Below, one piece after another: positions 1-6,300 of a stretch of DNA of 6,530 nt. The stretch lies in NCBI GenBank assembly GCA_002360295.1, contig DEQI01000020.1:1-6530 (forward strand). Direction: 5' to 3'. Each line of letters begins with the position of its first letter. Positions within the stretch are counted from its first letter, which is position 1. The notes under the pieces are model-generated. The model was not told the DNA's origin. It did no database searches and saw only the letters and a program-made list of their open reading frames with translations. The translations under genes and the position numbers were made by a program. The stretch is from Planococcaceae bacterium UBA3370 (GTDB lineage: Bacteria; Bacillota; Bacilli; Bacillales_A; Planococcaceae).

Positions 1-96
1 GCATTTTTTTATGAATTGATCTTCATTCAAGGCAAAAATGATGATAAAAAGAGTGAAGCTGATGCTTATATACATGTGGAGGCGGTAGCAAATTGA
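1..96 (+). CDS. 3' end of an unrecognised gene (partial)
   Basis: Frame 1 is open from the first base and gives 31 residues before a TGA stop at 94-96. The visible tail begins AFFYELIFIQGKNDDKK and ends in AYIHVEAVAN; it is mixed hydrophobic and charged, with no motif I recognise. The start lies outside the window, so neither size nor function can be judged. It converges on the SpoIIP-like gene with only 5 bp between the stop codons, and I see no terminator hairpin in that gap. A short open frame running in from the edge could be chance, but its tight abutment with the next gene's stop is typical of a real convergent gene end. Confidence 0.45.
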   Translation, partial: AFFYELIFIQGKNDDKKSEADAYIHVEAVAN

Positions 97-101
97 TAAA
101 T

Positions 102-983
102 CTACATATTAAGTATCACTTCTTTTATGACCTTCGCTAGTACCTCAGTTGTTCTAAATGTTTCTTCTAACGTGTTTTCCTTTCCACCAATATTTAATAA
201 GGCAGAATTATCGACATACTGTTGATTATATTCGTTTGAATGGTTTCCGTCCTTTTCCACTACACCTCTCGATAAGCCTGGATATAATTGTTCAAGCTTC
301 TCATGCAGGAGTAAGGCAAACTGTTTATTTTTTTCATAATTTGAGCTGGTCTTTGATACCTCAAATAAAATTTGAGCATATTCTTTCCCGTTAATCGTAA
401 TGGTTGTTGCTTTTCTGCTGTTCGAATCTCGATGAATATCAAAGACCATTTTAATAGGATTGTTCTTTATGACTTGTTGTAGTTTTTCACTTGATACCAT
501 ATATGAATCTGCAAATGCTAAGTCTTTTTCCTTTAGTAGTGCAGCAATATTTGTATCATCATGAATAACCTGTATTTGTTGTTTCTGCAATTCCCTACTT
601 AGTGCTTCCCCAACTAATGTAACATTTTTGGTTTCGCTGAACATTTTATTTTCCTTACTATCACTATTTTCAGGTATAAAGGATTCGGTGTTATGAGAAT
701 GGTAAATAAATACGGATGGTTCACCTTTATTAGTGATAATCGATGCATTTTGATTTTCTACATTATTTAATGAAATATTATTAAACACAAACAGCCATGA
801 AAGAATAACTATGCTAAGTAGCACTCCACTTGTGATAACAGAGAATCTTTTTATAATTAATTGTCTTTTCATTCTTCTTGCTCTCTGTCTCAGATTTTCC
901 TCTGTAGCGTTTATAAAATTCTTACTCGGACTTTGAGGATACACTTCTTTTAACAGTTTGAGTAAATCTTTATCATTTTGCAT
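102..983 (-). CDS. SpoIIP-domain membrane protein, probable anti-sigma partner of the SigX-like factor
   Basis: The 293-residue protein has three parts. Residues 1-45 are cytoplasmic, with an ECF-anti-sigma-like start (KLLKEVYPQSPSKNFINATE) and a basic stretch RQRARRMKRQ. Residues 46-68 form one membrane helix. Residues 88-290 are an outside SpoIIP-like domain. SpoIIP hallmarks are IYHSHNTES (93-101), FDIHRDS (181-187), YPGLSRGV (234-241), EYNQQY (251-256) and GGKENTLEE (266-274). True SpoIIP is the sporulation amidase/lytic transglycosylase of engulfment and is longer (about 400 residues in B. subtilis). Here the two family histidines (H95 or H97, and H184) remain, but the position where I recall a conserved Glu (LLxEvGG) is Asn264. 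The gene overlaps the sigma gene by 11 bp and has GAGGAGG at 993-999, 9 nt before its ATG, so translation is probably coupled. Position, topology and coupling suggest an anti-sigma factor with a peptidoglycan-related sensor. A working SpoIIP-like hydrolase is the alternative. Family assignment is strong; the anti-sigma role is inference. Confidence 0.85.
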   Translation of the reverse strand: MQNDKDLLKLLKEVYPQSPSKNFINATEENLRQRARRMKRQLIIKRFSVITSGVLLSIVILSWLFVFNNISLNNVENQNASIITNKGEPSVFIYHSHNTESFIPENSDSKENKMFSETKNVTLVGEALSRELQKQQIQVIHDDTNIAALLKEKDLAFADSYMVSSEKLQQVIKNNPIKMVFDIHRDSNSRKATTITINGKEYAQILFEVSKTSSNYEKNKQFALLLHEKLEQLYPGLSRGVVEKDGNHSNEYNQQYVDNSALLNIGGKENTLEETFRTTEVLAKVIKEVILNM

Positions 984-1512
984 TTACTAAAACCTCCTCA
1001 TTATTTATATCCAGTTTCTTTTTGAGGTCTTTTAATGCTCGATGAAAATCTACCTTCACTTTCGATTCACTACATTGAAGTATTTCAGCTGTTTCTTTTA
1101 TCGAACATTCATTAATGCCTCTCAAAATGACAACGGCTCGATAATGTGGCTTTAATTTTGAAATAGCTGCATGGATCAGTTGTTTCATTTCATTTAGCTC
1201 AACCATTTCATTCGGCTTGTGATCTGTTGATTGGTATTGTTTGAAAAAGCCATCTTTAAAAATAGAAGAAAAACGTCTTTTTCGATAATCGTCTACAGCT
1301 ACATGCTTGGCTATGGAGAAAATCCATGTTTTTAATTGATAATGCTGATTAAATTTAGGTAGGTTTTTTAGTACTCGAATAAATACTTCTTGCGTTAAAT
1401 CTTCGGCGTCGTTTTGATTTCCCGTAAAACAGACAAGTAATCGAAATACATCTAAATAGTGATCCCTATAAATTTTTACTATTTCAGACTCCAAATTATT
1501 TAACTTTAGCAA
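973..1512 (-). CDS. sigX: ECF RNA polymerase sigma factor, SigX-like
   Basis: This 179-residue protein is the normal size for a group 4 (ECF) sigma factor. Region 2 covers about residues 12-80, with the core-binding DAEDLTQEVFIRV (35-47) and the -10 recognition part KTWIFSIAKHVAVDDYRKRR (61-80). Region 4 covers about 107-167 and holds the helix-turn-helix SIKETAEILQCSESKVKVDF. Both blocks resemble B. subtilis SigX as I recall it (KTWLLSIARHVAIDWFRK, SIQETAKALRFSESKVK). The start is TTG at 1512, chosen because GAGGGGGG (1519-1526) lies 6 nt upstream; an ATG at 1515 is out of frame and soon stops. The next gene overlaps its end, so the pair is an operon, and the upstream promoter is of the type SigX itself uses. 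SigX controls cell-surface charge and envelope modification genes in B. subtilis; the same regulon here is inference. It could be another close ECF paralogue. Confidence 0.9.
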   Translation of the reverse strand: MLKLNNLESEIVKIYRDHYLDVFRLLVCFTGNQNDAEDLTQEVFIRVLKNLPKFNQHYQLKTWIFSIAKHVAVDDYRKRRFSSIFKDGFFKQYQSTDHKPNEMVELNEMKQLIHAAISKLKPHYRAVVILRGINECSIKETAEILQCSESKVKVDFHRALKDLKKKLDINNEEVLVNAK

Positions 1513-1518
1513 CCATTG

Positions 1519-1526
1519 CCCCCCTC
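1519..1526 (-). promoter_or_regulatory. Ribosome binding site fixing the TTG start of the sigma gene
   Basis: GAGGGGGG on the minus strand ends 6 nt before TTG at 1512. No in-frame ATG lies between them, and the nearby ATGs at 1528 and 1515 are both in another frame that terminates after a few codons. The site therefore supports TTG as the true start. Confidence 0.7.
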
Positions 1527-1543
1527 ATGTTATATTCACTTAT

Positions 1544-1572
1544 TATTCGTTTAAGCTATTAAAAAGGTTACA
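1544..1572 (-). promoter_or_regulatory. ECF-type promoter of the sigma/SpoIIP-like operon (probably autoregulated)
   Basis: Read on the minus strand, TGTAAC (1567-1572) is followed after exactly 17 nt by CGAATA (1544-1549). Bacillus ECF promoters have an AAC-containing -35 and a CG-containing -10; the form I recall for SigX is TGTAAC, about 17 nt, then CGAC or similar. The predicted start of transcription, around 1537, gives a leader of about 25 nt containing the ribosome site. A sigma-dependent promoter in front of its own gene is the usual arrangement, so autoregulation is likely. Only the last -10 bases depart from the consensus. Confidence 0.65.
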
Positions 1573-1639
1573 ACAAAATTGCCTATCATTTTCTATACTC
1601 TTTATTTACAATATAAATTCCAAATGAAGAAAAGAAGCT

Positions 1640-1681
1640 AAAAAAGATGCCCATAAAATTTACACTCCAGACACCTTTTAA
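1640..1681 (-). terminator. Intrinsic terminator after thiW
   Basis: On the minus strand, AAGGTGTC pairs with GGCATCTT (with two G-T pairs) around a loop of about 19 nt, and the stem runs into a TTTTTT tract at 1640-1645. It begins within a few bases of the thiW stop and separates thiW from the sigma-factor promoter downstream. The stem is moderate and the loop large, so efficiency is uncertain. Confidence 0.5.
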
Positions 1682-1683
1682 CT

Positions 1684-2190
1684 TTATTTTGAACCCTCGA
1701 TCATCTTTAATCGTTTAACAAATACCGTTTTTCGACAACTTATTGCAATGATGCATCCTAACACAGCACCGATGACACTAGACATAAAAAAAGCGGGCAT
1801 AAAGAAAAGAGCGGCTACAGATGTTCCCGTGAATAATTTGGCATAAGGTACTGCCACGATTGAAGCAATAATTCCTGTACCTACTATTTCCCCAATACTC
1901 GCTAGCCACACTTTATTGCCAAATTTGAAAGCAAGCGCTGCAAGGAGTGCACCGATAACACTTCCAGGAATAGCTAATAATGAACCTGTACCTGTAATAA
2001 TACGAATAATAGCTGTCATTAAAGCAATCATAACAGTTGGCAGGGGACCAAGATAAATGGCACTAATGACATTGATGGCATGCTGTATGGGATAGGCTCT
2101 GGCAACACCAGTTGGAATTGAAACAAAAGTCGAGCCCGCTACAGCGATGGCTACTAATAATGCCATTAACGTTAACTTACGTATTGTCAA
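1684..2190 (-). CDS. thiW: ECF transporter S component ThiW (thiazole uptake)
   Basis: The 168-residue, very hydrophobic protein has about five to six membrane segments, the size and build of an energy-coupling-factor substrate-binding (S) subunit. Family features are the N-terminal IRKLTLMALLVAIAVAG, then PTGVARAYPIQHAINV (26-41), YLGP, and GTGSLLAIPGSVIGALLA (67-84), all typical of ThiW. ThiW is assigned to uptake of the hydroxyethylthiazole precursor of thiamin, working with the shared EcfA/EcfA'/EcfT module, which is not in this window. The start is TTG at 2190, with AAAAAGGAGAG ending 6 nt upstream; ATG at codon 9 is too deep in the first helix and lacks a ribosome site. The TPP riboswitch directly upstream supports a thiamin role independently. 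Substrate specificity is known from the family, not visible here. Confidence 0.92.
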   Translation of the reverse strand: MTIRKLTLMALLVAIAVAGSTFVSIPTGVARAYPIQHAINVISAIYLGPLPTVMIALMTAIIRIITGTGSLLAIPGSVIGALLAALAFKFGNKVWLASIGEIVGTGIIASIVAVPYAKLFTGTSVAALFFMPAFFMSSVIGAVLGCIIAISCRKTVFVKRLKMIEGSK

Positions 2191-2216
2191 AATAATCTCT
2201 CCTTTTTATTTAATCG

Positions 2217-2253
2217 AAAAAAGCCACTCCTACATAAATAGCAGGGAGTGGCC
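2217..2253 (-). terminator. Riboswitch-controlled intrinsic terminator before thiW
   Basis: On the minus strand, GCCACTCC pairs perfectly with GGAGTGGC. Three further pairs lie inside after a bulged C, the loop is TATTTAT, and six T residues follow (2217-2222). It lies between the aptamer and the thiW ribosome site, the expected place for the expression platform of an off-switch: TPP bound means termination. Confidence 0.85.
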
Positions 2254-2289
2254 TTGTATGATTGATAACAAAAAGCAATATCAATATGC

Positions 2290-2385
2290 AAGTCAACACT
2301 TCCCTACGCTAGTATGAACTAGATCAGGTTCAAAGGGTCCGTATACTATATACGTCTCAGTCTACCAAAGACTCCCCTAGTGGTT
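2290..2385 (-). promoter_or_regulatory. TPP riboswitch (THI element) controlling thiW
   Basis: The minus strand carries the conserved THI-box sequences in order: CACTAGGGGAGTC at the 5' side, a variable stem around CTGAGACGTATA, then CCTTTGAACCTGATCTAG with the pyrimidine-recognition CTGAGA and the diphosphate-side TGAACCTGAT core, and finally GCGTAGGGAAGTG at the 3' side. P1 closes as CACT (2379-2382) with AGTG (2297-2300). Thiamin diphosphate binding should stabilise P1 and let the downstream terminator form, switching thiW off when the vitamin is plentiful. Confidence 0.95.
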
Positions 2386-2414
2386 TTAAAGCATTTCATA
2401 TTTATTACTCATTG

Positions 2415-2423
2415 ATTATACCA
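2415..2423 (-). promoter_or_regulatory. Extended -10 promoter of the thiW leader
   Basis: On the minus strand TGGTATAAT is a perfect TG-N-TATAAT extended -10 element. No good -35 box lies 16-18 nt upstream, which extended -10 promoters tolerate. Transcription would start near 2408, about 25 nt before the aptamer. Confidence 0.65.
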
Positions 2424-2504
2424 AAAATAACCAAATTCTCCTAATAATGATTTATAGAATAACTTAATCTTTATATATTGAATTACATACATTCTTCTTT
2501 CATT

Positions 2505-2532
2505 AAAAACAATCCCTCATAATGAAGAATTG
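2505..2532 (-). terminator. Intrinsic terminator after the small membrane-protein gene
   Basis: On the minus strand, CAATTCTTCAT and ATGAGGGATTG (2510-2532) pair along their whole length, with some G-T pairs, and are followed by TTTTT (2505-2509). It starts 13 nt beyond the stop codon of the 119-residue protein gene. The other strand also has a T-rich run after the hairpin, so it could work in both directions, although no plus-strand gene reads into it. Confidence 0.7.
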
Positions 2533-2545
2533 CTTCTTTTTATAT

Positions 2546-2905
2546 TTACTTATTGTTAGTATCCCCTAGTTTGCTAACCACTCTTATTATGAACTGCCCT
2601 AAAATATAAATAATTGAAACAAATATAATGGCTACATCTCTACCAAAAGGTTTAAACCAACCACCATCATCGACTAGTAAAAAAGAGCCAAATAGTAAAG
2701 AAATAACGGTCATCATCAAATTTAAGCCAAAAAACAAAGGAAATTTAATGTTTCTAGATGAAATACCTACAACAATTATGAACACTAGAAATACCGGAAT
2801 CAAAAATTTAGCGCTTTTCCCAGCAAGATGACAGTTATATTCGAAAAAAAGAATGAAGAAAGGAACTGGAGAAATAGACAAAAAACTTACCACAAATTTC
2901 TTCAT
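2546..2905 (-). CDS. Small membrane protein of unknown function
   Basis: I do not recognise this 119-residue protein. It has four likely membrane helices, at about residues 4-24, 33-50, 55-77 and 88-110. Short polar connections separate them, one of them the acidic/aromatic loop VDDGGWFKPFGRD (78-90), and the C-terminus is polar (SKLGDTNNK). Cysteine and histidine occur together in NCHLAGK (24-30). The ATG at 2905 begins MKKF, a normal lipid-facing start; the ribosome site is poor (GGGGT about 10 nt upstream). It stands alone, with a possible promoter at 2953-2981 and its own terminator, so its neighbours give no functional clue. Steady codon use, a terminator at the right place and plausible topology argue that the gene is real. 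Confidence concerns gene reality, not function. Confidence 0.7.
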   Translation of the reverse strand: MKKFVVSFLSISPVPFFILFFEYNCHLAGKSAKFLIPVFLVFIIVVGISSRNIKFPLFFGLNLMMTVISLLFGSFLLVDDGGWFKPFGRDVAIIFVSIIYILGQFIIRVVSKLGDTNNK

Positions 2906-2952
2906 ATAATAAATACCCCATATAAAAATGATAAAAACCTACTTTAAGGGTA

Positions 2953-2981
2953 ATTTTACACTATATGTTAAGTTTTTGAAA
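2953..2981 (-). promoter_or_regulatory. Possible sigma-A promoter for the small membrane-protein gene
   Basis: Minus-strand TTTCAA (2976-2981), then 17 nt, then TAAAAT (2953-2958). Each box differs from the consensus, and in such AT-rich DNA chance matches are common. The predicted leader would be about 41 nt. Weak support. Confidence 0.3.
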
Positions 2982-2997
2982 TACTGTTGTTTATTAT

Positions 2998-3182
2998 TTA
3001 TTTCTTCTTCAACTTACCTACTGCGTTCTTATTTAAAGGTCAGCCATAGATAACACGATTTCTATTGTAGAAGCGGCAAAACGCCATAAAGCTAAATATA
3101 GTTGTTAAAACCATTCCCCTTTCTCATCATAGGGAGTTTCCCCTGAAAAATAGTCACTTCCCTAATAGGCAAAAATAATCAT
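2998..3182 (-). pseudogene. Possible decayed small gene (two stops and one frameshift)
   Basis: The minus strand reads MIIFAY, a TAG stop (3162-3164), then GSDYFSGETPYDEKGEWF, then a TAA stop. If one base is added in the TTTT run near 3107-3110, reading continues as LTTIFSFMAFCRFYNRNRV, then IYG, a TGA stop (3040-3042) and PLNKNAVGKLKKK ending at TAA (2998-3000). The repaired product would be about 60 residues: a polar head, one short hydrophobic segment and a basic tail, a normal make-up for a small membrane protein. I do not recognise the family, and no clear ribosome site precedes the ATG at 3182. Only the protein-like composition of the pieces supports this call; chance is a real alternative. 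It occupies most of the otherwise gene-free 2906-3270. Confidence 0.35.
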
Positions 3183-3199
3183 TTGCTCAACAATAAATA

Positions 3200-3205
3200 T
3201 ATAAG
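3200..3205 (+). promoter_or_regulatory. narG: Candidate -10 element for narG
   Basis: TATAAG lies about 65 bp before the narG ATG in an AT-rich stretch. No recognisable -35 box sits 16-18 nt upstream, as expected of an activator-dependent promoter such as those of anaerobic nitrate-respiration genes. This would put the transcription start near 3212. The assignment is tentative. Confidence 0.25.
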
Positions 3206-3217
3206 AATGTACAAACA

Positions 3218-3233
3218 ATTGATTCCCTTCAAT
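3218..3233 (+). promoter_or_regulatory. Palindrome ATTGA-N6-TCAAT in the narG leader (CRP/FNR-like)
   Basis: Perfect 5-base inverted arms are separated by 6 nt, close to the FNR form TTGAT-N4-ATCAA and with the same spacing as the Bacillus form TGTGA-N6-TCACA. It sits only 38 nt before the narG start, too close for a classical class II activator site at -41.5, since the start of transcription would then fall at the ATG. It may act otherwise or be chance. Confidence 0.3.
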
Positions 3234-3252
3234 GTTGTAAGTCAGTCTGCAA

Positions 3253-3258
3253 AAGGAG
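3253..3258 (+). promoter_or_regulatory. Ribosome binding site before narG
   Basis: AAGGAG lies 12 nt before the narG ATG at 3271, a little far, but only 5 nt before an out-of-frame ATG at 3264. The strong site favours translation initiation here, yet its distance leaves the true start open; homology of the N-terminal region favours 3271. Confidence 0.6.
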
Positions 3259-3263
3259 TGGTT

Positions 3264-3302
3264 ATGTCCGATGAAAAGAAAATTTGGTCTAAAATTCTTT
3301 AA
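3264..3302 (+). other. 12-codon overlapping ORF at the narG start
   Basis: ATG at 3264 opens a frame reading MSDEKKIWSKIL that stops at TAA 3300-3302, overlapping the first codons of narG in another frame. Its distance to AAGGAG is short (5 nt) but usable. It could be a small leader peptide modulating narG translation, or just a chance ATG. No other evidence supports it. Confidence 0.2.
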
Positions 3303-6300
3303 GCCGACAGAACGCTATTCAGGTAACTGGTCTATTCTTGAAGAAAAAAGTAGAGAATGGGAAAACATGTATCGTCAACGTTGGTCTCATGACAAAGTAG
3401 TGCGTACGACACATGGGGTTAACTGTACAGGTTCATGTAGTTGGAAAGTATTTGTTAAAAACGGAATTATTACTTGGGAAAATCAACAAATTGATTACCC
3501 TTCATGCGGTCCTGATATGCCAGAGTTTGAGCCTCGTGGATGTCCTCGTGGAGCTTCATTTTCTTGGTATGAATATAGCCCTTTACGCGTGAAATACCCT
3601 TACGTTCGCGGTAAATTATGGCGTATGTGGAAAAAGGCTTTAGAAAAACATGACAATCCAGTTGATGCTTGGGCGAGTATTGTAGAGGATCCTGAAAAAG
3701 CTAAATCTTATAAACAAGCTCGTGGTAAAGGTGGCCATGTACGAGTGAAATGGGAAGATGCCATGCAGCTCATTTCAGCTCAATTGATTTATACCATTAA
3801 AAAATACGGTCCAGACCGTATTGCTGGCTTTACACCTATTCCTGCGATGTCAATGATTAGTTACGCATCAGGAGCTCGTTTTATTTCACTATTAGGTGGA
3901 GAAATGCTTAGCTTCTATGATTGGTATGCCGATCTACCACCAGCATCTCCGCAAATTTGGGGCGAGCAAACAGACGTACCAGAATCAAGCGATTGGTACA
4001 ATGCTGGTTACCTCATTATGTGGGGATCAAATGTCCCACTAACTCGTACACCAGATGCGCACTTTATGACTGAAGTACGTTATAAAGGAACAAAAGTTGT
4101 TTCGGTGGCACCAGACTATGCGGAAAACGTTAAATTTGCTGATAACTGGTTAGCTCCAAACCCAGGAAGTGATGCGGCAGTTGCACAAGCAATGACGCAT
4201 GTTATTTTAAAAGAATTTTATGTAGAGCGTCAGGAGCCAATGTTCCTAAACTACGCGAAACAATATACAGATATGCCGTTCTTAATCATGCTGGATGAAC
4301 ATGAAGGCAGCTTAAAAGCTGGCCGCTTCTTACGAGCTAGCGATCTTGGCGATACTACTCAGCATGCAGAATGGAAACCGGTTATTTTTGATGAAGCAAC
4401 AAATGAAATTATCGTTCCAAATGGCACAATGGGTCAACGTTGGGAAGAAGGAAAGAAATGGAACCTTATCTTAGAACGTGAGGATGGAACTGTTATTAAT
4501 CCAGCTCTTTCTATAGAACCTCACGATGCAGAATGGAAAGAAATTGTGTTCCCATTCTTCGATAATAAAGGTAATGGTACATTTAAACGTATGATTCCTG
4601 CGAAGAAAGTGAAGCTTGCTGATGGTTCGGAACAATTAGTGGTGACTGTTTACGATTTAATGCTGAGTCAATACGGTGTAAAACGTAATGGTAATCAATT
4701 CGAAGCAAAAGGCTATGACGATGAAAGTTCTCATTACACACCTGCTTGGCAAGAACAGCATACAGGCGTTAAGTCATCACTTGTCGTGCAAATTGCTCGA
4801 GAGTTTGCTCAAAATTCAATTGATACAAAAGGTCGTTCGATGATTATCATGGGTGCTGGTGTTAATCACTGGTTTAATAGTGATACAATCTATCGTGCCA
4901 TTTTAAACTTAGTAGTGTTAACAGCATCTCAAGGTGTGAATGGCGGCGGCTGGGCGCACTATGTTGGACAAGAAAAATGTCGTCCGATTGAAGGGTGGTC
5001 AACTGTTGCATTCGCAAAAGACTGGCAAGCACCACCGCGTTTACAAAACGCAACATCATTCTTCTACTTTGCAACAGATCAATGGAAATACGAAGAAACA
5101 GGTGCTGATTCATTAAAATCACCAACTGGTGGCGATATACGTTATCAACACCCTGCTGATTACAATGTTCTAGCTGCTCGATTAGGCTGGCTACCTTCTT
5201 ATCCGCAATTTAATAAGAGTAGCTTACTGTTTGCAGAGGAAGCGAAGAAACAAGGTAAAACAACGAATGAAGAAATTGCAAAATTTGCTGTAGACCAAGT
5301 AACTTCAGGCGAGACGAAATTTGCCTGTGAAGATCCAGATGCACCTGAAAACTTCCCACGTTCTTTATTTGTATGGCGCTCGAACTTAATTTCAAGTTCA
5401 GCTAAAGGACAAGAATATTTCATGAAGCATCTATTAGGAACTCACAATGGTCTGTTATCTCAAGCGAATGAAGAAGATAAACCAGAAGAAATGGTCTGGA
5501 GAGATGAAGTAGAAGGTAAATTAGACTTACTAGTTGCACTCGATTTCCGTATGACTGCCACACCGATGTATGCAGATGTTGTTTTACCAGCAGCTACTTG
5601 GTATGAAAAAACAGATATTTCATCTACAGATATGCATCCATTCATTCATCCATTTAATCCAGCTGTTAATCCGTTATGGGAATCGCGTTCTGACTGGGAT
5701 ATTTACAAGTCATTAGCCAAAACGTTCTCTGAGATGGCTAAGACGCATTTACCAGGCGTGTATAAGGATGTTGTTACAGCCCCTCTTGCGCACGATTCAG
5801 CGAATGAAATCGCTCAACCATACGGAGTCGTGAAAGACTGGAAGAAAGGTGAAATTGATGCCATCCCAGGTAAAACAATGCCTAACTTCGCTGTTGTGGA
5901 ACGTGATTATACACAGATTTACGATAAATATATCACTTTAGGACCTAACTTAGCGAAAGGCAAAGTTGGCGCTCACGGTGTCAACTTCTCTGTTAAAGAA
6001 GAGTATGAAGAATTGAAGTCTATTAATGGTATATACACAGATGAAACAATTAAAAATGGCTTACCGAAGCTAATGACAGCTCGAGATGCAGCCAATGCTA
6101 TATTGCATGTTTCATCTGCTACAAACGGTGCAGTATCTCAACGCGCATTTGAAGCGGCTGAAGAGGATTCAGGTGTAGAGCTTAAGGATATTTCTGCGGA
6201 TCGTGCAGCAGAAAAAATAACATTCCAAAATATTACAGCTCAACCTCGTGAGGTTATCCCTACTCCGGTGTTCCCTGGCTCAAACAAAATGGGTAGACGT

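Noticed and set aside
97..101. A shared bidirectional terminator between the convergent genes ending at 96 and 102.
   Set aside because: Neither the gap nor the flanking gene ends contain a GC-rich hairpin followed by a T run.
158..442. Short open frames overlapping the SpoIIP-like gene (158-394 plus, 260-442 minus).
   Set aside because: The SpoIIP-like frame carries family motifs throughout this stretch; the others show none.
1496..1528. ATG at 1528 (minus strand) opening a 10-codon leader peptide across the sigma gene's ribosome site.
   Set aside because: It overlaps the Shine-Dalgarno sequence, has no ribosome site of its own and reads an unremarkable peptide; chance is the simpler explanation.
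2628..2831. 67-codon plus-strand open frame opposite the small membrane-protein gene.
   Set aside because: No ribosome site, low-complexity lysine/asparagine-rich product, and the opposite strand has the better gene with its own terminator.
3144..3158. TGA-N7-TCACT as a Bacillus Fnr site for narG.
   Set aside because: The Bacillus form needs N6 between TGA and TCA; the spacing is one base too long and the left half lacks TGTGA.
3114..3169. Repeated TTCCCCT / AGGG half-sites upstream of narG (3114, 3138, 3158, 3223), suggesting an NreC- or NarL-like operator cluster.
   Set aside because: Spacing is irregular (24, 20 and 65 nt), no copy matches a consensus I can state with confidence, and most copies fall inside the possible decayed reading frame, which explains them as codons.
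4874..5645. Several minus-strand open frames of 60-83 codons inside narG (for example 4874-5125, 5199-5423, 5460-5645).
   Set aside because: All lie opposite an intact, strongly conserved narG frame, have no ribosome sites or recognisable motifs, and are expected antisense shadows.
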